Shown here: piece by piece, positions 1-8,232 of the stretch
Layout of the letters: each line of letters starts with the position of its first letter
How positions within the stretch are numbered: the stretch's first letter is position 1
Origin: Pseudomonas siliginis
Lineage (GTDB): Bacteria; Pseudomonadota; Gammaproteobacteria; Pseudomonadales; Pseudomonadaceae
NCBI RefSeq assembly: GCF_019145195.1
Contig: NZ_JAHSTW010000012.1
Coordinates: 62,001 to 126,000, forward strand
Reading direction: 5' to 3'
DNA: 64,000 nucleotides
Translations under genes and position numbers: made by a program
The notes under the pieces: model-generated
Database searches by the model: none
Told to the model about the DNA's origin: nothing
What the model saw: only the letters and a program-made list of their open reading frames with translations

Positions 1-755
1 CGCGGGATCGCATAACGCCCCTTGGCCAGCACCATGCTCGGCAGGAAATCAGCCGCGCACTTGTAGAGAATCATCTGGCCTTTGACCGGCTCGACCGGCA
101 GCGACAGGTTTAGCGTCTTGAGCAGATCACCGCTCCATGCACCCGCCGTCAGCACAATCTGGTCGCCGCTGATCACCCCGGCGGAGGTTTGCACGCCAAC
201 CACGCGCTCGCCCTCGCGGACGAAGCCACTGACTTCACATTGCTCATGAATCGTCACGTTCGGCAGCGCCAGCAATGCGGCTTTCAGCGATTTGACCAGC
301 CGTGGATTGCGCACGTTGGCGACATCGGCCATGTAGATCGCCCGGCTGAAACCGCTGCCGAGCACCGGCACCGCGTCATGTGCCGCCGAGATATCCACAG
401 CCCGCAGCGGCCGATTTTCCCGCGCGGCCCAGGCCAGGGCTTCGGCTTCATCGTCCAGGTCCAGCCAATACAGACCAGTGGTGTGCACCTCAGGATCAAC
501 CCCCGTGTCGGCAAACAAGCGCTGGCCGAGCTGTGGATAAAAATCCTGCGACCAATGCGCCAGTGCGGTGACTGCCGGACTGTAGCGCCACGGGTATAAC
601 GGCGAGACGATGCCGCCGCCAGCCCAGGACGATTCCTGGCCGACATTCGAGCGATCCAGCAGCACCACGCTGCGCACTTCGGAGGCGAGATTGTAGGCAG
701 TGAGCAGGCCAATCACCCCGCCGCCGACAATCACCACTTGCTGTTGCCTGGTCAT
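1..755 (-). CDS. thiO: Glycine oxidase ThiO (FAD-dependent), 3' end cut by window edge
   Basis: FAD-dependent amine oxidase of the DAO fold; ThiO oxidises glycine to iminoglycine for the thiazole part of thiamine. About 251 N-terminal residues are visible, opening with MTRQQQVVIVGGGVIGLLTA, whose GxGxxG-type dinucleotide loop (VGGGVIG) near residues 10-16 binds FAD. The segment ESSWAGGGIVSPLYPW is typical of glycine/D-amino acid oxidases. The ATG at 755 follows a GGA stretch at normal spacing. It lies 57 bases after pilE on the same strand, with a possible terminator between, matching the thiO next to the minor pilins in P. aeruginosa. The C-terminus lies outside the window, so completeness cannot be judged. 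Confidence 0.9.
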   Translation of the reverse strand, partial: MTRQQQVVIVGGGVIGLLTAYNLASEVRSVVLLDRSNVGQESSWAGGGIVSPLYPWRYSPAVTALAHWSQDFYPQLGQRLFADTGVDPEVHTTGLYWLDLDDEAEALAWAARENRPLRAVDISAAHDAVPVLGSGFSRAIYMADVANVRNPRLVKSLKAALLALPNVTIHEQCEVSGFVREGERVVGVQTSAGVISGDQIVLTAGAWSGDLLKTLNLSLPVEPVKGQMILYKCAADFLPSMVLAKGRYAIP

Positions 756-770
756 TTTTGATCCAACCGT

Positions 771-800
771 AAAAAAGACAGTGGGCGCAAAAGGCGCCCG
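771..800 (-). terminator. Possible rho-independent terminator after pilE
   Basis: On the minus strand a GGGCGC / GCGCCC stem (783-799, loop of five) is followed five bases later by six T. It sits in the pilE-thiO gap. The distance between stem and T-run is longer than ideal, so it may only attenuate. Confidence 0.45.
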
Positions 801-812
801 AAAAAGAATGCG

Positions 813-1214
813 TCAGCGGCCCCAGCAATCCTTGGCGGTCACTCCGGTGGTCGCGTTGTTCATGCTTCGCACGCCAGTGTTGGTCAGGGTGAAATCCCCG
901 CACTTGTCGGTGGCCATGGCCGAGCCGGTTTTACGCGTCGCGGTGAGCACAAAGGTCTGGTCGGTCAGCGTCGGGGTGATGGTGTAGAAATCATTGCCCG
1001 TGCTCAGTCCGGTGACGCCGGTGTAGACATTGTTGCGGGTGTAGAAGCGTTCGAGGGTCTGCGCCTGCTCCGAGAGCAGCGAGACCACTTCGGCGCGACG
1101 GCCCTTCTTCACGTATTCGTTGTAGCTGGGGATACTGATGGTGAGGATGATCCCGATAATCGCGATGACGATCATGATCTCGATCAGGGTAAAACCTCGG
1201 CTGGATCTGCGCAT
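813..1214 (-). CDS. pilE: Type IV minor pilin PilE
   Basis: Minor pilin of 133 residues with a short positively charged leader and class III prepilin signal: cleavage after Gly7 in RRSSRG, then FTLIEIMIVIAIIGIILTI, with the Glu+5 needed for methylation and assembly. The hydrophobic N-terminal helix is followed by YNEYVKKGRRAEVVS and a C-terminal globular region closing on two cysteines (CGDF and KDCWGR) likely to form the D-region disulfide. It is the last gene of the minor pilin operon and starts 15 bases after the pilY1 stop. In P. aeruginosa pilY2 lies between pilY1 and pilE; no room for it here. PilE, with FimU, PilV, PilW and PilX, forms the priming tip of the pilus. Confidence 0.93.
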   Translation of the reverse strand: MRRSSRGFTLIEIMIVIAIIGIILTISIPSYNEYVKKGRRAEVVSLLSEQAQTLERFYTRNNVYTGVTGLSTGNDFYTITPTLTDQTFVLTATRKTGSAMATDKCGDFTLTNTGVRSMNNATTGVTAKDCWGR

Positions 1215-1229
1215 GCCTCAAATTCTCGC

Positions 1230-4200
1230 TTACTGGATTTGTCGCCACATGATACGACGGCTGCCGCCGCCACCCTTTTCCACAACGGTGGTGATGACGC
1301 CACTGGTGTCGCTCACGAGCTTGGTCTTGGCATCTCGGGAAATGACGTTAAGGGTCGGAATGCCACCGGTGAATACCACGCCACTGGATATCGTGTCATT
1401 GCTGTCGACCAAACGGTCACCCGTGGTGTCGATCACGGCGTAGTTGAGCATCTTACCGTTGAACGCATCCAGTTCGACCAACCTGCCCGTACCAAAGCTC
1501 GAACAAGGGTCAGTGGTATCAACGCTGGCAGTAGTGAAAACAACTCGTCCCAACACAATGCTGGCCTGGTTGATCACGCGCTCGCCGGTCAGCACGTTGT
1601 TATACACCAGCGGCAGATACCAGCCCTTTTCTGCCGGGTAAGTGGTTTCATTCTGGCTAGTGGTCAGGAACTGCCCGGTACTGCCGGAGAACGAACCGGT
1701 AATCGCCTGCGCCTGCAAGCTGCTGACGGTGATTTGTCCGGTCCCCCCTTCTGCATCCCAGATTGAATAGAACGCCTGCAGATCCTTGTTGGTCTTGTCG
1801 GCGGTTTCGTTGAACTTGCCGGTGCCGAAAAACACCTGCTTGCCGCCCTGTGGGTTGTCCGCCAGCAGCGGTTGCGCAGTGATCGGCTGCGTTGCCCCAC
1901 CCGGGGCGGTGAACAGAGGTTTGCCGGCAAACGCCACGCCCCAGCTTTCTGCCCCGGGTGCGCTCAAGTCGAATTTCCACATACGCCCCTTCAGGTCACC
2001 AGCGTAGGCAGCCTGCACCACGTTCGAGGAATTGACCCTGAGTTTTACCGAAGACAGACCGTTAGTGGTTTCCGTGCTGTCGATGACGATTTTCCTGATC
2101 AGCGAACCATCCATTGCATCCAGTACGTACAAAGCCGCAACCCCCGAATTGCTGCCGTAACCATTGGCGATGAATGTCGCCCAGCGACCATTGGCCAAGC
2201 GTGCCACTTCCGGACGGGCGTAGGCGTAACCCAGATCATTGAAAGCATTCGACGCATTGGCCGTAGCCGGCGCACTGACTTCCCACAGTGCCTTGATCAC
2301 GTTGCCTGCCGAGGCATCGAACAGTTGCAGCCCATAGAAGGTTTTGCCACCGGCCCCCGTTCCGCCAATGGCCAGGGTTTTCCAGGTGGTACCGGCCTGC
2401 GCATCGAACACGCCGACCTGACCATCCACCAGAAATTTGTGGCTGACGCCGTTGACGTAGTTGGTGTCCGCGATCAGTCGCAGGGAAGGCAGCACGCTGG
2501 AGGGCATATAGGCATAACGGCGGGTGCCGTTCGCCGAATTGATCACGTTGACGAAACCGTCGTTGGCGTTCACCACCAGACTGGTGTTCATGTTCGCAGC
2601 CTTGGTCGTCAGGTAGTTGGTGTAACTGCTGTCACCCGTCAGATCGGATGCGGTCTTGTCCGAAGGCGAGGCGAGCACCAGCGGCGAATTAATGATGTCG
2701 CCCAACAGCGCACTGCGAACTTTGAGCCCGGCCCTGTTGGTCCCTTTGCTCCACTCCACCAGATCATTGCCGTTGATTCCGGCGGGCAACCCCTGATTCA
2801 GCGTAGTCTGCTGCGCCGGGGAAAAGTTGAGGAGTGCCAGGGCAATGGGCGTGTTGCTCAAGGTGTTCCATGACTGGAAAGTCGGCGCTGTGGCAGAGGG
2901 CACGATGGTGGTGTCGGTCGACCATTGCGCCGCCGAGGTATTTACCGTGCCGGTCGAGGTAAAGCCGAACGACCTGATCGTGCCGCGCCAATCCTTGGGA
3001 TCGTAGGTTGTCTGGTAAAAACTGCTGCCACTGGTCAATGTACTGCTGCTGGCAACACCGGCACCACCGGAGCCGGCCTTGGAAGTGATATCGCTCAATG
3101 CCGACGATAACGCCGCATTGAGCCCGGAGCTGTCGGTCGCCTGGTAATACCTGCCCTGCCCGTAACTGGCGGCGTCGGACAACATGTCGTTATCCGCAGC
3201 GAAACCCACGGTGTAGGTGTTCATGTTCTGCCGGGGAAAATCCACCGCGTTCCAGCTCTTGCCTGCTGCGTCGGTGCCGGTCGAACGCATGTCGATGTCG
3301 AAGGCGAATTTGGCGATGTCATCCAGATACAGAGTGTCACCTTCGCCGTCACCGTTGAGGTTGTCGCCATCGTTATTCACGCCATCCCAGTTCGGTAGCC
3401 GACTGCCTCCCAGCGGATCGTTGGTCGGGAAGGTACGGTCATAGGTCGGCAAGCCATCGGTAATCACCACGCCGTAGTTTTTCTGGCAGCGGTATTGAAT
3501 CGGACTGGTATAGGTCGCCGGCGTGCCGTTGTAGTAAGGCGCCAAGCCACGCATGTAGCGCGTGACTTCGTAGTAGCTCTCGGCCAACGGCGTGTTGGCC
3601 ACGGCGTTCAAGCCGTTGATCGATGAGATCAGCGCGTTGTAGTTGGTGTCTGCCTGGGCCTGGGTGACGCTGCCCGCGACGGGTGACAAATCGGTGATCG
3701 AGCGAGCGATGAAACCGCCGTTGCCCGGGTTGCTGCTGGTGGCCGGATTGAATGTCGACAGGCCCATGCGCAAGGTGCGGTTGCTGCTCACCAGTGCGGT
3801 GGAAACGTTGCGCGCCACGTTCATCCGGTAATCGTTGGGAATCGCCCCCGTGGTGAAGTCGCGGGTGCCGTTGCTGTTGGCCAGGCTGACTATGTAGGAA
3901 ATGTAATCGGCGGAATACCGAGTGTTCTCGTTTCCTACAGGATCGGGCAGTTTCAGGCACAACGGCGCCACGCTGTTGTTGTAGAACGCATAGGCGCCTC
4001 CCGAGCACCCGGAAGTCGGCAGGCTCGATAGAAACACCGTGTCGCCGGTAATCTGCGGCGCATTGAGTGCAGAGCACAAGCCGAGGAAGGCATTGCACTG
4101 CCGGGCGGGAGTGCGGTTGACGTTCGGGTCGAATCCGGCGGCGTAGATGATGCTGTTCATACTGCCGGAGTCGTCGATCAGCAGCATCACGTTTGGCGCC

Positions 4201-4319
4201 ACCGCAGCCGCGCTCAGCAATGGCGAATCGGAAGGCGTGAAAGCCCAGGCCGGTGCCGCCAGGTAACAACTCAGGAGCATGCCGATCAGCAGCGACACGC
4301 CGCGCTCAATACTTCGCAT
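1230..4319 (-). CDS. pilY1: Type IV pilus tip adhesin / assembly protein PilY1
   Basis: Large secreted or tip-located PilY1, 1029 residues from the ATG at 4319, which has a GGAGAG site five bases upstream (a GTG at 4325 abuts that site and is unlikely). It has an N-terminal signal peptide ending near APAWA, a von Willebrand A-like domain with a MIDAS-type DDSGS at about residues 49-53, an Asp/Gly-rich loop (NNDGDNLNGDGEGD) around residue 330, and a C-terminal beta-propeller (roughly 530-1000) with YAGDLKGRMWKFDL at about 772-785. The loop just before YAGD, which usually carries calcium-binding aspartates, is VNSSNVVQAA and has no acidic residue. The protein is somewhat shorter than P. aeruginosa PilY1 (about 1160). 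It overlaps pilX by 14 bases. Confidence 0.93.
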   Translation of the reverse strand: MRSIERGVSLLIGMLLSCYLAAPAWAFTPSDSPLLSAAAVAPNVMLLIDDSGSMNSIIYAAGFDPNVNRTPARQCNAFLGLCSALNAPQITGDTVFLSSLPTSGCSGGAYAFYNNSVAPLCLKLPDPVGNENTRYSADYISYIVSLANSNGTRDFTTGAIPNDYRMNVARNVSTALVSSNRTLRMGLSTFNPATSSNPGNGGFIARSITDLSPVAGSVTQAQADTNYNALISSINGLNAVANTPLAESYYEVTRYMRGLAPYYNGTPATYTSPIQYRCQKNYGVVITDGLPTYDRTFPTNDPLGGSRLPNWDGVNNDGDNLNGDGEGDTLYLDDIAKFAFDIDMRSTGTDAAGKSWNAVDFPRQNMNTYTVGFAADNDMLSDAASYGQGRYYQATDSSGLNAALSSALSDITSKAGSGGAGVASSSTLTSGSSFYQTTYDPKDWRGTIRSFGFTSTGTVNTSAAQWSTDTTIVPSATAPTFQSWNTLSNTPIALALLNFSPAQQTTLNQGLPAGINGNDLVEWSKGTNRAGLKVRSALLGDIINSPLVLASPSDKTASDLTGDSSYTNYLTTKAANMNTSLVVNANDGFVNVINSANGTRRYAYMPSSVLPSLRLIADTNYVNGVSHKFLVDGQVGVFDAQAGTTWKTLAIGGTGAGGKTFYGLQLFDASAGNVIKALWEVSAPATANASNAFNDLGYAYARPEVARLANGRWATFIANGYGSNSGVAALYVLDAMDGSLIRKIVIDSTETTNGLSSVKLRVNSSNVVQAAYAGDLKGRMWKFDLSAPGAESWGVAFAGKPLFTAPGGATQPITAQPLLADNPQGGKQVFFGTGKFNETADKTNKDLQAFYSIWDAEGGTGQITVSSLQAQAITGSFSGSTGQFLTTSQNETTYPAEKGWYLPLVYNNVLTGERVINQASIVLGRVVFTTASVDTTDPCSSFGTGRLVELDAFNGKMLNYAVIDTTGDRLVDSNDTISSGVVFTGGIPTLNVISRDAKTKLVSDTSGVITTVVEKGGGGSRRIMWRQIQ

Positions 4320-4785
4320 AGACACTCTCCACCACGCTACGCGAATTGCCGGCGATGCCGACCGCAGTGACTCGATACAACGTCGCCGAAGTGTTACTCG
4401 GCACGTTCACCGCCGTCAGGGTTGTGCCGATGTTCTGCACGCCATAAAAGCCATTACCGGCGGCGATCCAGGTCACCCCGGAGGTCGAATTGAAGCCGGC
4501 CGAGCTGACCACTGACGACTCCGCCGGCGGCAGACATTGGTTCGTGCCGCTGCACACCGCCAACGAGTAACTGTCCAGCTGCACCGCACTTTCGCCGATA
4601 CGCAATGCCGCTTCGGCCGCCTGAAACGATTGATTGCGCAAGCTGACGCTGCCGGCCATTTTCTCTTGCAGGTTGGCGCTCTGCATCGAGGACAAACCGA
4701 TCAATGTGAGCAACAGCAGAAACACCAGGCTCACCAACAGGGCCATGCCGCGCTGGGCCTGACGTTGTTGCAAGGAAATCCTCAT
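4306..4785 (-). CDS. pilX: Type IV minor pilin PilX
   Basis: Minor pilin of 159 residues. The leader MRISLQQRQAQRG precedes MALLVSLVFLLLLTLIGLSS; as in other PilX proteins the +5 glutamate is absent, fitting a GspK-like top subunit of the tip complex. The ATG at 4785 was chosen because a GAGGGGGCGG site precedes it and because an upstream in-frame ATG would extend into pilW. The stop overlaps the pilY1 start, so the two are probably translationally coupled. The mature part has the ANLQEKMAGSVSLRNQSFQAAEAALR segment common to PilX, shown here only in outline by its ends. Confidence 0.92.
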   Translation of the reverse strand: MRISLQQRQAQRGMALLVSLVFLLLLTLIGLSSMQSANLQEKMAGSVSLRNQSFQAAEAALRIGESAVQLDSYSLAVCSGTNQCLPPAESSVVSSAGFNSTSGVTWIAAGNGFYGVQNIGTTLTAVNVPSNTSATLYRVTAVGIAGNSRSVVESVYAKY

Positions 4786-4795
4786 CGCCGCCCCC

Positions 4796-5509
4796 TCATG
4801 GCAAGCGGTTGCGCAATGCCGCAACCACGTTGAAGGTTTGATTGCGCACCCGATTGTTCGGGTCGGTGAGGGTCAGGCTCAGGCGCACGCTGCGGATGCG
4901 CGCGGGATCGCCAGGGTTGCTGCTGTAGGTTGAGGCTGCGACGTCGGTTGCCGAGCTGGCCAGGCCGAAGGTGACGTTGAAGGCGCTGACATTGTTCACC
5001 AGCACTTGCTGCGCCGGATTGCCGCTGCCAGTGCCCATGAGGATCTGGTTATTGCTGAAGCTGTAGATCAGGCGCCGGATCGGGAACGCGATCTGCCCCA
5101 TGGTCGGGCTGCGCAATCCGCTGTAGGCGACCGCGCTGTTGCGACAGTCGGAAATCACCGTCCAGGTCGGCGTTCCCCCGCCGCTGCCGACATCGGCGGT
5201 GACCATGGTCAGCTTGAGATTGGCGTTATCCCAGCTGATCGGGATGAGTTGCGCAGTGTTGAAATCCCCTGCTGAGCTGGAGTCGACGATGGTGCCGAGG
5301 CAGCCGAACATGCCGACCATGCGGATTTCCTGAATCATTTTGCTGAGGACGAAGCGCGCATCTTCCTGCATCGCTGCGGCGCTGTTCTGGCTGACGTAGG
5401 TGTTTTTTGCGGCGATGAAAATCTGCACCACACCGAGTACGACGATCAACCCCAAAGCCAGGGCAATCAGCAACTCGATCAGGCCGAAACCACGGCTGGT
5501 GTGCTTCAT
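4796..5509 (-). CDS. pilW: Type IV minor pilin PilW
   Basis: 237 residues. Prepilin signal SRG-FGLIELLIALALGLIVVL with Glu+5; cleavage after Gly8. PilW is the largest minor pilin of the set and contacts PilX and PilV in the priming complex. The C-terminal two thirds contain an isolated Cys pair (FGCLG, SDCRN). The start codon overlaps the pilV stop in an ATGA arrangement (5506-5509), so translation of pilV and pilW is probably coupled. Length and order match the P. aeruginosa operon. Confidence 0.92.
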   Translation of the reverse strand: MKHTSRGFGLIELLIALALGLIVVLGVVQIFIAAKNTYVSQNSAAAMQEDARFVLSKMIQEIRMVGMFGCLGTIVDSSSAGDFNTAQLIPISWDNANLKLTMVTADVGSGGGTPTWTVISDCRNSAVAYSGLRSPTMGQIAFPIRRLIYSFSNNQILMGTGSGNPAQQVLVNNVSAFNVTFGLASSATDVAASTYSSNPGDPARIRSVRLSLTLTDPNNRVRNQTFNVVAALRNRLP

Positions 5510-5955
5510 GGTGTGGCCACCGGATCGACCGCCGCACGGCTGCTCAGGACGAAACTGCGCTGGGCACTGGCAGCGTTGGCCGCGCGCGCGTCGCTCCAGG
5601 TAATGGTGATGGTGTAGACCCGCTGGTTGAGGGTGATGCTGCCCGTCGCGGTCGGACCGCCGAAGTTGGCGATATTGGTGGTGAAATCGTAGAGATCCTG
5701 GTCCCGCGCATTACTGAGATTGCCCGAGGTCGGTGGCGTAACGGTGTAGTTGGCGCCGGAATTGGCGCGGATGCGATCCATCATGTCATAGGCGATGAAG
5801 CTGGCCTGACTGGTCATCCGCGAACTGTCGGTGTACTTCAGCGCATTGAGCTGCACCGCCGCTGCGCCCAACAGCCCTACGGTGAGAATCAGCAGCGCGA
5901 CCAGCACTTCGATCAGCGTCATGCCCTCCTGTGCGTTTTTGCTCCCTGCCCTCAT
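5506..5955 (-). CDS. pilV: Type IV minor pilin PilV
   Basis: 149 residues when started at the ATG at 5955 (MRAGSKNAQEG), which overlaps the fimU stop by four bases; a longer reading from 5994 would add 13 residues inside fimU. The prepilin signal is EG-MTLIEVLVALLILTVGLLG with Glu+5, and the GLLGAAAVQLNALK segment that follows is characteristic of PilV. Part of the FimU-PilV-PilW-PilX priming complex in the inner membrane before assembly. Confidence 0.92.
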   Translation of the reverse strand: MRAGSKNAQEGMTLIEVLVALLILTVGLLGAAAVQLNALKYTDSSRMTSQASFIAYDMMDRIRANSGANYTVTPPTSGNLSNARDQDLYDFTTNIANFGGPTATGSITLNQRVYTITITWSDARAANAASAQRSFVLSSRAAVDPVATP

Positions 5956-6425
5956 CCGCAATTTCCACCCAGTTGAATACGTCCGTTCAAACACACGTTC
6001 AGCGTCCTGCTTTGCGTGCCCAGCGTGTAACCGATGACCACCGCCGTCGACGGTGCCGCCAGACCGCCGAGGTTGTTGAAATCCAGTGCGGTCACTCCTG
6101 AGGGTAGCGTCAGAGTCGCGCCACTGCTCATTGCTGGAACAACCCGCAACACATTGGCCGGATTGCCAGTACTGTCGTAGACCGCCAGCTCACCGGTCCA
6201 TACACTGCCGCCGGCGGTCGGACGCAGACGCGTGGTCACGCCGCGATTGATTGCCTCGAGGCGAGCGAAATTGATTGCCCGCTGCAAGTCGCCGACTTCG
6301 GTATCCGCCTTGCTGCTCTGGATCGTACGGGTAAAGGCCGGCACCGCCAGCGTGATCAGTATCAGGAACACCGCAATGGCGACCAGCAACTCGACCAGCG
6401 TGAAACCTTTTGTACGAAGATCCAT
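5952..6425 (-). CDS. fimU: Type IV minor pilin FimU
   Basis: 157 residues from the ATG at 6425, which has a GGAGGG site seven bases upstream; the longer open frame reaching 6653 lacks such a site and runs over fimT. Prepilin signal KG-FTLVELLVAIAVFLILITL with Glu+5, then a GspH/FimT-type domain (FARLEAINRGVTTRL). Ends with a CLNGRIQLGGNC disulfide-type loop. First gene of the six-gene operon; it links the pilus tip complex to the major pilin in P. aeruginosa. Confidence 0.92.
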   Translation of the reverse strand: MDLRTKGFTLVELLVAIAVFLILITLAVPAFTRTIQSSKADTEVGDLQRAINFARLEAINRGVTTRLRPTAGGSVWTGELAVYDSTGNPANVLRVVPAMSSGATLTLPSGVTALDFNNLGGLAAPSTAVVIGYTLGTQSRTLNVCLNGRIQLGGNCG

Positions 6426-6555
6426 CGGTGCCCTCCGTTGCCGTCGGCTATACCTGCTTTTACACGCTAGAACATTCGCTCGGCACGCGCCGACTGATTT
6501 GCCCTGCGCGGCGCACGGATTGCGCTGCTCATACCATTCCACGGAGGGATTTTTC

Positions 6556-7125
6556 ATGCCGCAACACGGTTTCAGCCTGATTGAACTGCTTATGGGACTG
6601 GCGATTGGCGCAATTGTTCTGCTGCTGGTCAGCCCGGCGTTCGCCGCGCTCAAGCAAGCGACTCAACGCGACCACGCGGCGCAGTCGCTGCTCGAAGGCA
6701 TCCGCCACGCTCGCACACTGGCCATCACGCACAATCAGAGCGTGGTGATCCATGGCATCGGCAGTGACTGGAGTCACGGTTGGCGGATCATTCTGGATAG
6801 AAGCGGCAAGGGGCCGGAGGACAGCAGCAATCCGCTGCTGGTTGAACGCGCCAGTGAGGCGAAAGTGCCGATTGTCGGCAACTGGTGGGTGAGCCGCTAT
6901 GTGCGGTTCAGTCATTTGGGGCAACCGCTGATGCCGGGACGGCGATTTCAGGCGGGGACGATACACGTCTGCTCGCCGCGCGAACCGATCAGCCAGCGGC
7001 AGATCGTGCTGGCGGCGACCGGTCGCGTGCGCCTGGTCAGTCAGGAGACCGAACAGGCGCTGTGCGACAAAGGCAGAAGCGTCAGATCGAACGGACGCGC
7101 AGCTCTTTCGGCATCGAGAACGTGA
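6556..7125 (+). CDS. fimT: Type IV pilin-like protein FimT with DNA-binding-type GRxR motif
   Basis: 189 residues from the ATG at 6556, preceded by GGAGGG; the longer frame upstream runs over fimU. Prepilin signal HG-FSLIELLMGLAIGAIVLLL with Glu+5, then a GspH-type domain. GRVR at residues 156-159 lies between Cys139 and Cys170 and matches the GRxR motif that, in characterised FimT proteins such as that of Legionella, binds incoming DNA during natural transformation. It is divergent from fimU, sharing a 130-base intergenic region. The last 14 or so codons (7082-7125) overlap the 3' end of ispH on the other strand, so the tail SNGRAALSASRT is encoded antisense to ispH. Confidence 0.88.
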   Translation: MPQHGFSLIELLMGLAIGAIVLLLVSPAFAALKQATQRDHAAQSLLEGIRHARTLAITHNQSVVIHGIGSDWSHGWRIILDRSGKGPEDSSNPLLVERASEAKVPIVGNWWVSRYVRFSHLGQPLMPGRRFQAGTIHVCSPREPISQRQIVLAATGRVRLVSQETEQALCDKGRSVRSNGRAALSASRT

Positions 7126-8026
7126 TGTTCTCCTCACGGCCAGCCAGCTCATCGGCACCGGTCGCGCCCCAGGCCTGCAATTGCTGGATCACGCCCCGGA
7201 CAAGCACTTCCGGTGCCGAGGCGCCAGCGGTAATGCCAATGCGCTCGACGCCGTCGAACCAGCTCTGTTGCAGATCCTCGGCACCGTCGATCAGGTACGC
7301 CGGAGTCGCCATGCGCTCAGCCAGTTCACGCAGACGGTTGGAGTTGGAACTGTTCGGGCTACCGACCACCAGCACCACGTCGCACTCGTCGGCCAGTTGC
7401 TTGACGGCGTCCTGGCGGTTTTGTGTGGCGTAGCAGATGTCGTCCTTGCGCGGACCACCGATGGCCGGGAAGCGCGTGCGCAGGGCATCAATCACGCGAC
7501 TGGTATCGTCCATCGACAAGGTTGTCTGGGTGACGAAGGCGAGTCTTTCCGGATCGCGCACCTGCAATGCGGCCACGTCCTTTTCGTCTTCAACGAGGTA
7601 GATCGCGCCGCCATTGCTGGCGTCGTACTGGCCCATGGTGCCTTCGACTTCCGGGTGACCGGCGTGGCCGATCAGGATGCACTCGCGACCGTCGCGGCTG
7701 TATTTGGCGACTTCGATGTGCACCTTGGTCACCAGCGGGCAGGTTGCATCGAAGACTTTCAGGCCACGACCGGCGGCTTCGTTGCGTACGGCTTGGGAAA
7801 CACCGTGGGCGCTGAAAATGACGATCACGTCATCGGGTACCTGATCGAGCTCTTCAACGAAAATCGCGCCACGGCTGCGCAGGTCTTCGACGACGAACTT
7901 GTTGTGCACCACTTCGTGACGCACATAGATCGGCGGCCCGAAGACTTCCAGGGCGCGGTTGACGATTTCGATCGCCCGGTCCACACCGGCGCAGAAGCCA
8001 CGGGGGTTGGCGAGTTTGATTTGCAT
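7082..8026 (-). CDS. ispH: 4-hydroxy-3-methylbut-2-enyl diphosphate reductase IspH
   Basis: Last step of the MEP isoprenoid pathway: an iron-sulfur enzyme reducing HMBPP to IPP and DMAPP. 314 residues from the ATG at 8026 (MQIKLANPRGFC), the family's usual length; an upstream reading to 8104 enters a REP element. The three cluster cysteines are visible in NPRGFCAG (Cys12), DATCPLVTKVH (about 96) and DDICYATQNRQ (about 192), as are the HAGHPEVEGT and GSPNSSNSNRL substrate motifs. Last gene of the ribF-ileS-lspA-fkpB-ispH run, separated from fkpB by a REP pair. Confidence 0.96.
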   Translation of the reverse strand: MQIKLANPRGFCAGVDRAIEIVNRALEVFGPPIYVRHEVVHNKFVVEDLRSRGAIFVEELDQVPDDVIVIFSAHGVSQAVRNEAAGRGLKVFDATCPLVTKVHIEVAKYSRDGRECILIGHAGHPEVEGTMGQYDASNGGAIYLVEDEKDVAALQVRDPERLAFVTQTTLSMDDTSRVIDALRTRFPAIGGPRKDDICYATQNRQDAVKQLADECDVVLVVGSPNSSNSNRLRELAERMATPAYLIDGAEDLQQSWFDGVERIGITAGASAPEVLVRGVIQQLQAWGATGADELAGREENITFSMPKELRVRSI

Positions 8027-8085
8027 GCTGTGCCTCGTGTCTTGCGCGCGAAAACAATGGAAAACAGACTGTGGAGACCTGCTTG

Positions 8086-8214
8086 TTGTGGCGAGGGGAA
8101 TCATCCCCGCTCGGCTGCGTAGCAGTCGCAGACCTTCAACGGACTTATCTCAGAATCCGTTGACTGGTCTGGGGGCGCTTCGCACCCCAGCGGGGATAAA
8201 TCCCCTCGCCACAG
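8086..8214. repeat. REP pair, GTGGCGAGGGGA / TCCCCTCGCCAC family
   Basis: Inverted pair of imperfect palindromes: TTGTGGCGAGGGGAATCATCCCC at the left and GGGGATAAATCCCCTCGCCAC at the right, about 80 bases between. The same family recurs at 48263-48424 and 58874-58977. It separates fkpB from ispH on the same operon strand and could alter mRNA stability there. Confidence 0.85.
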
Positions 8215-8232
8215 AAGCTCACTCCTGCATTT

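Noticed and set aside
4306..4824. Longer pilX start at 4824
   Set aside because: Adds 13 residues that precede the prepilin leader and overlap pilW; the ATG at 4785 has a proper ribosome site.
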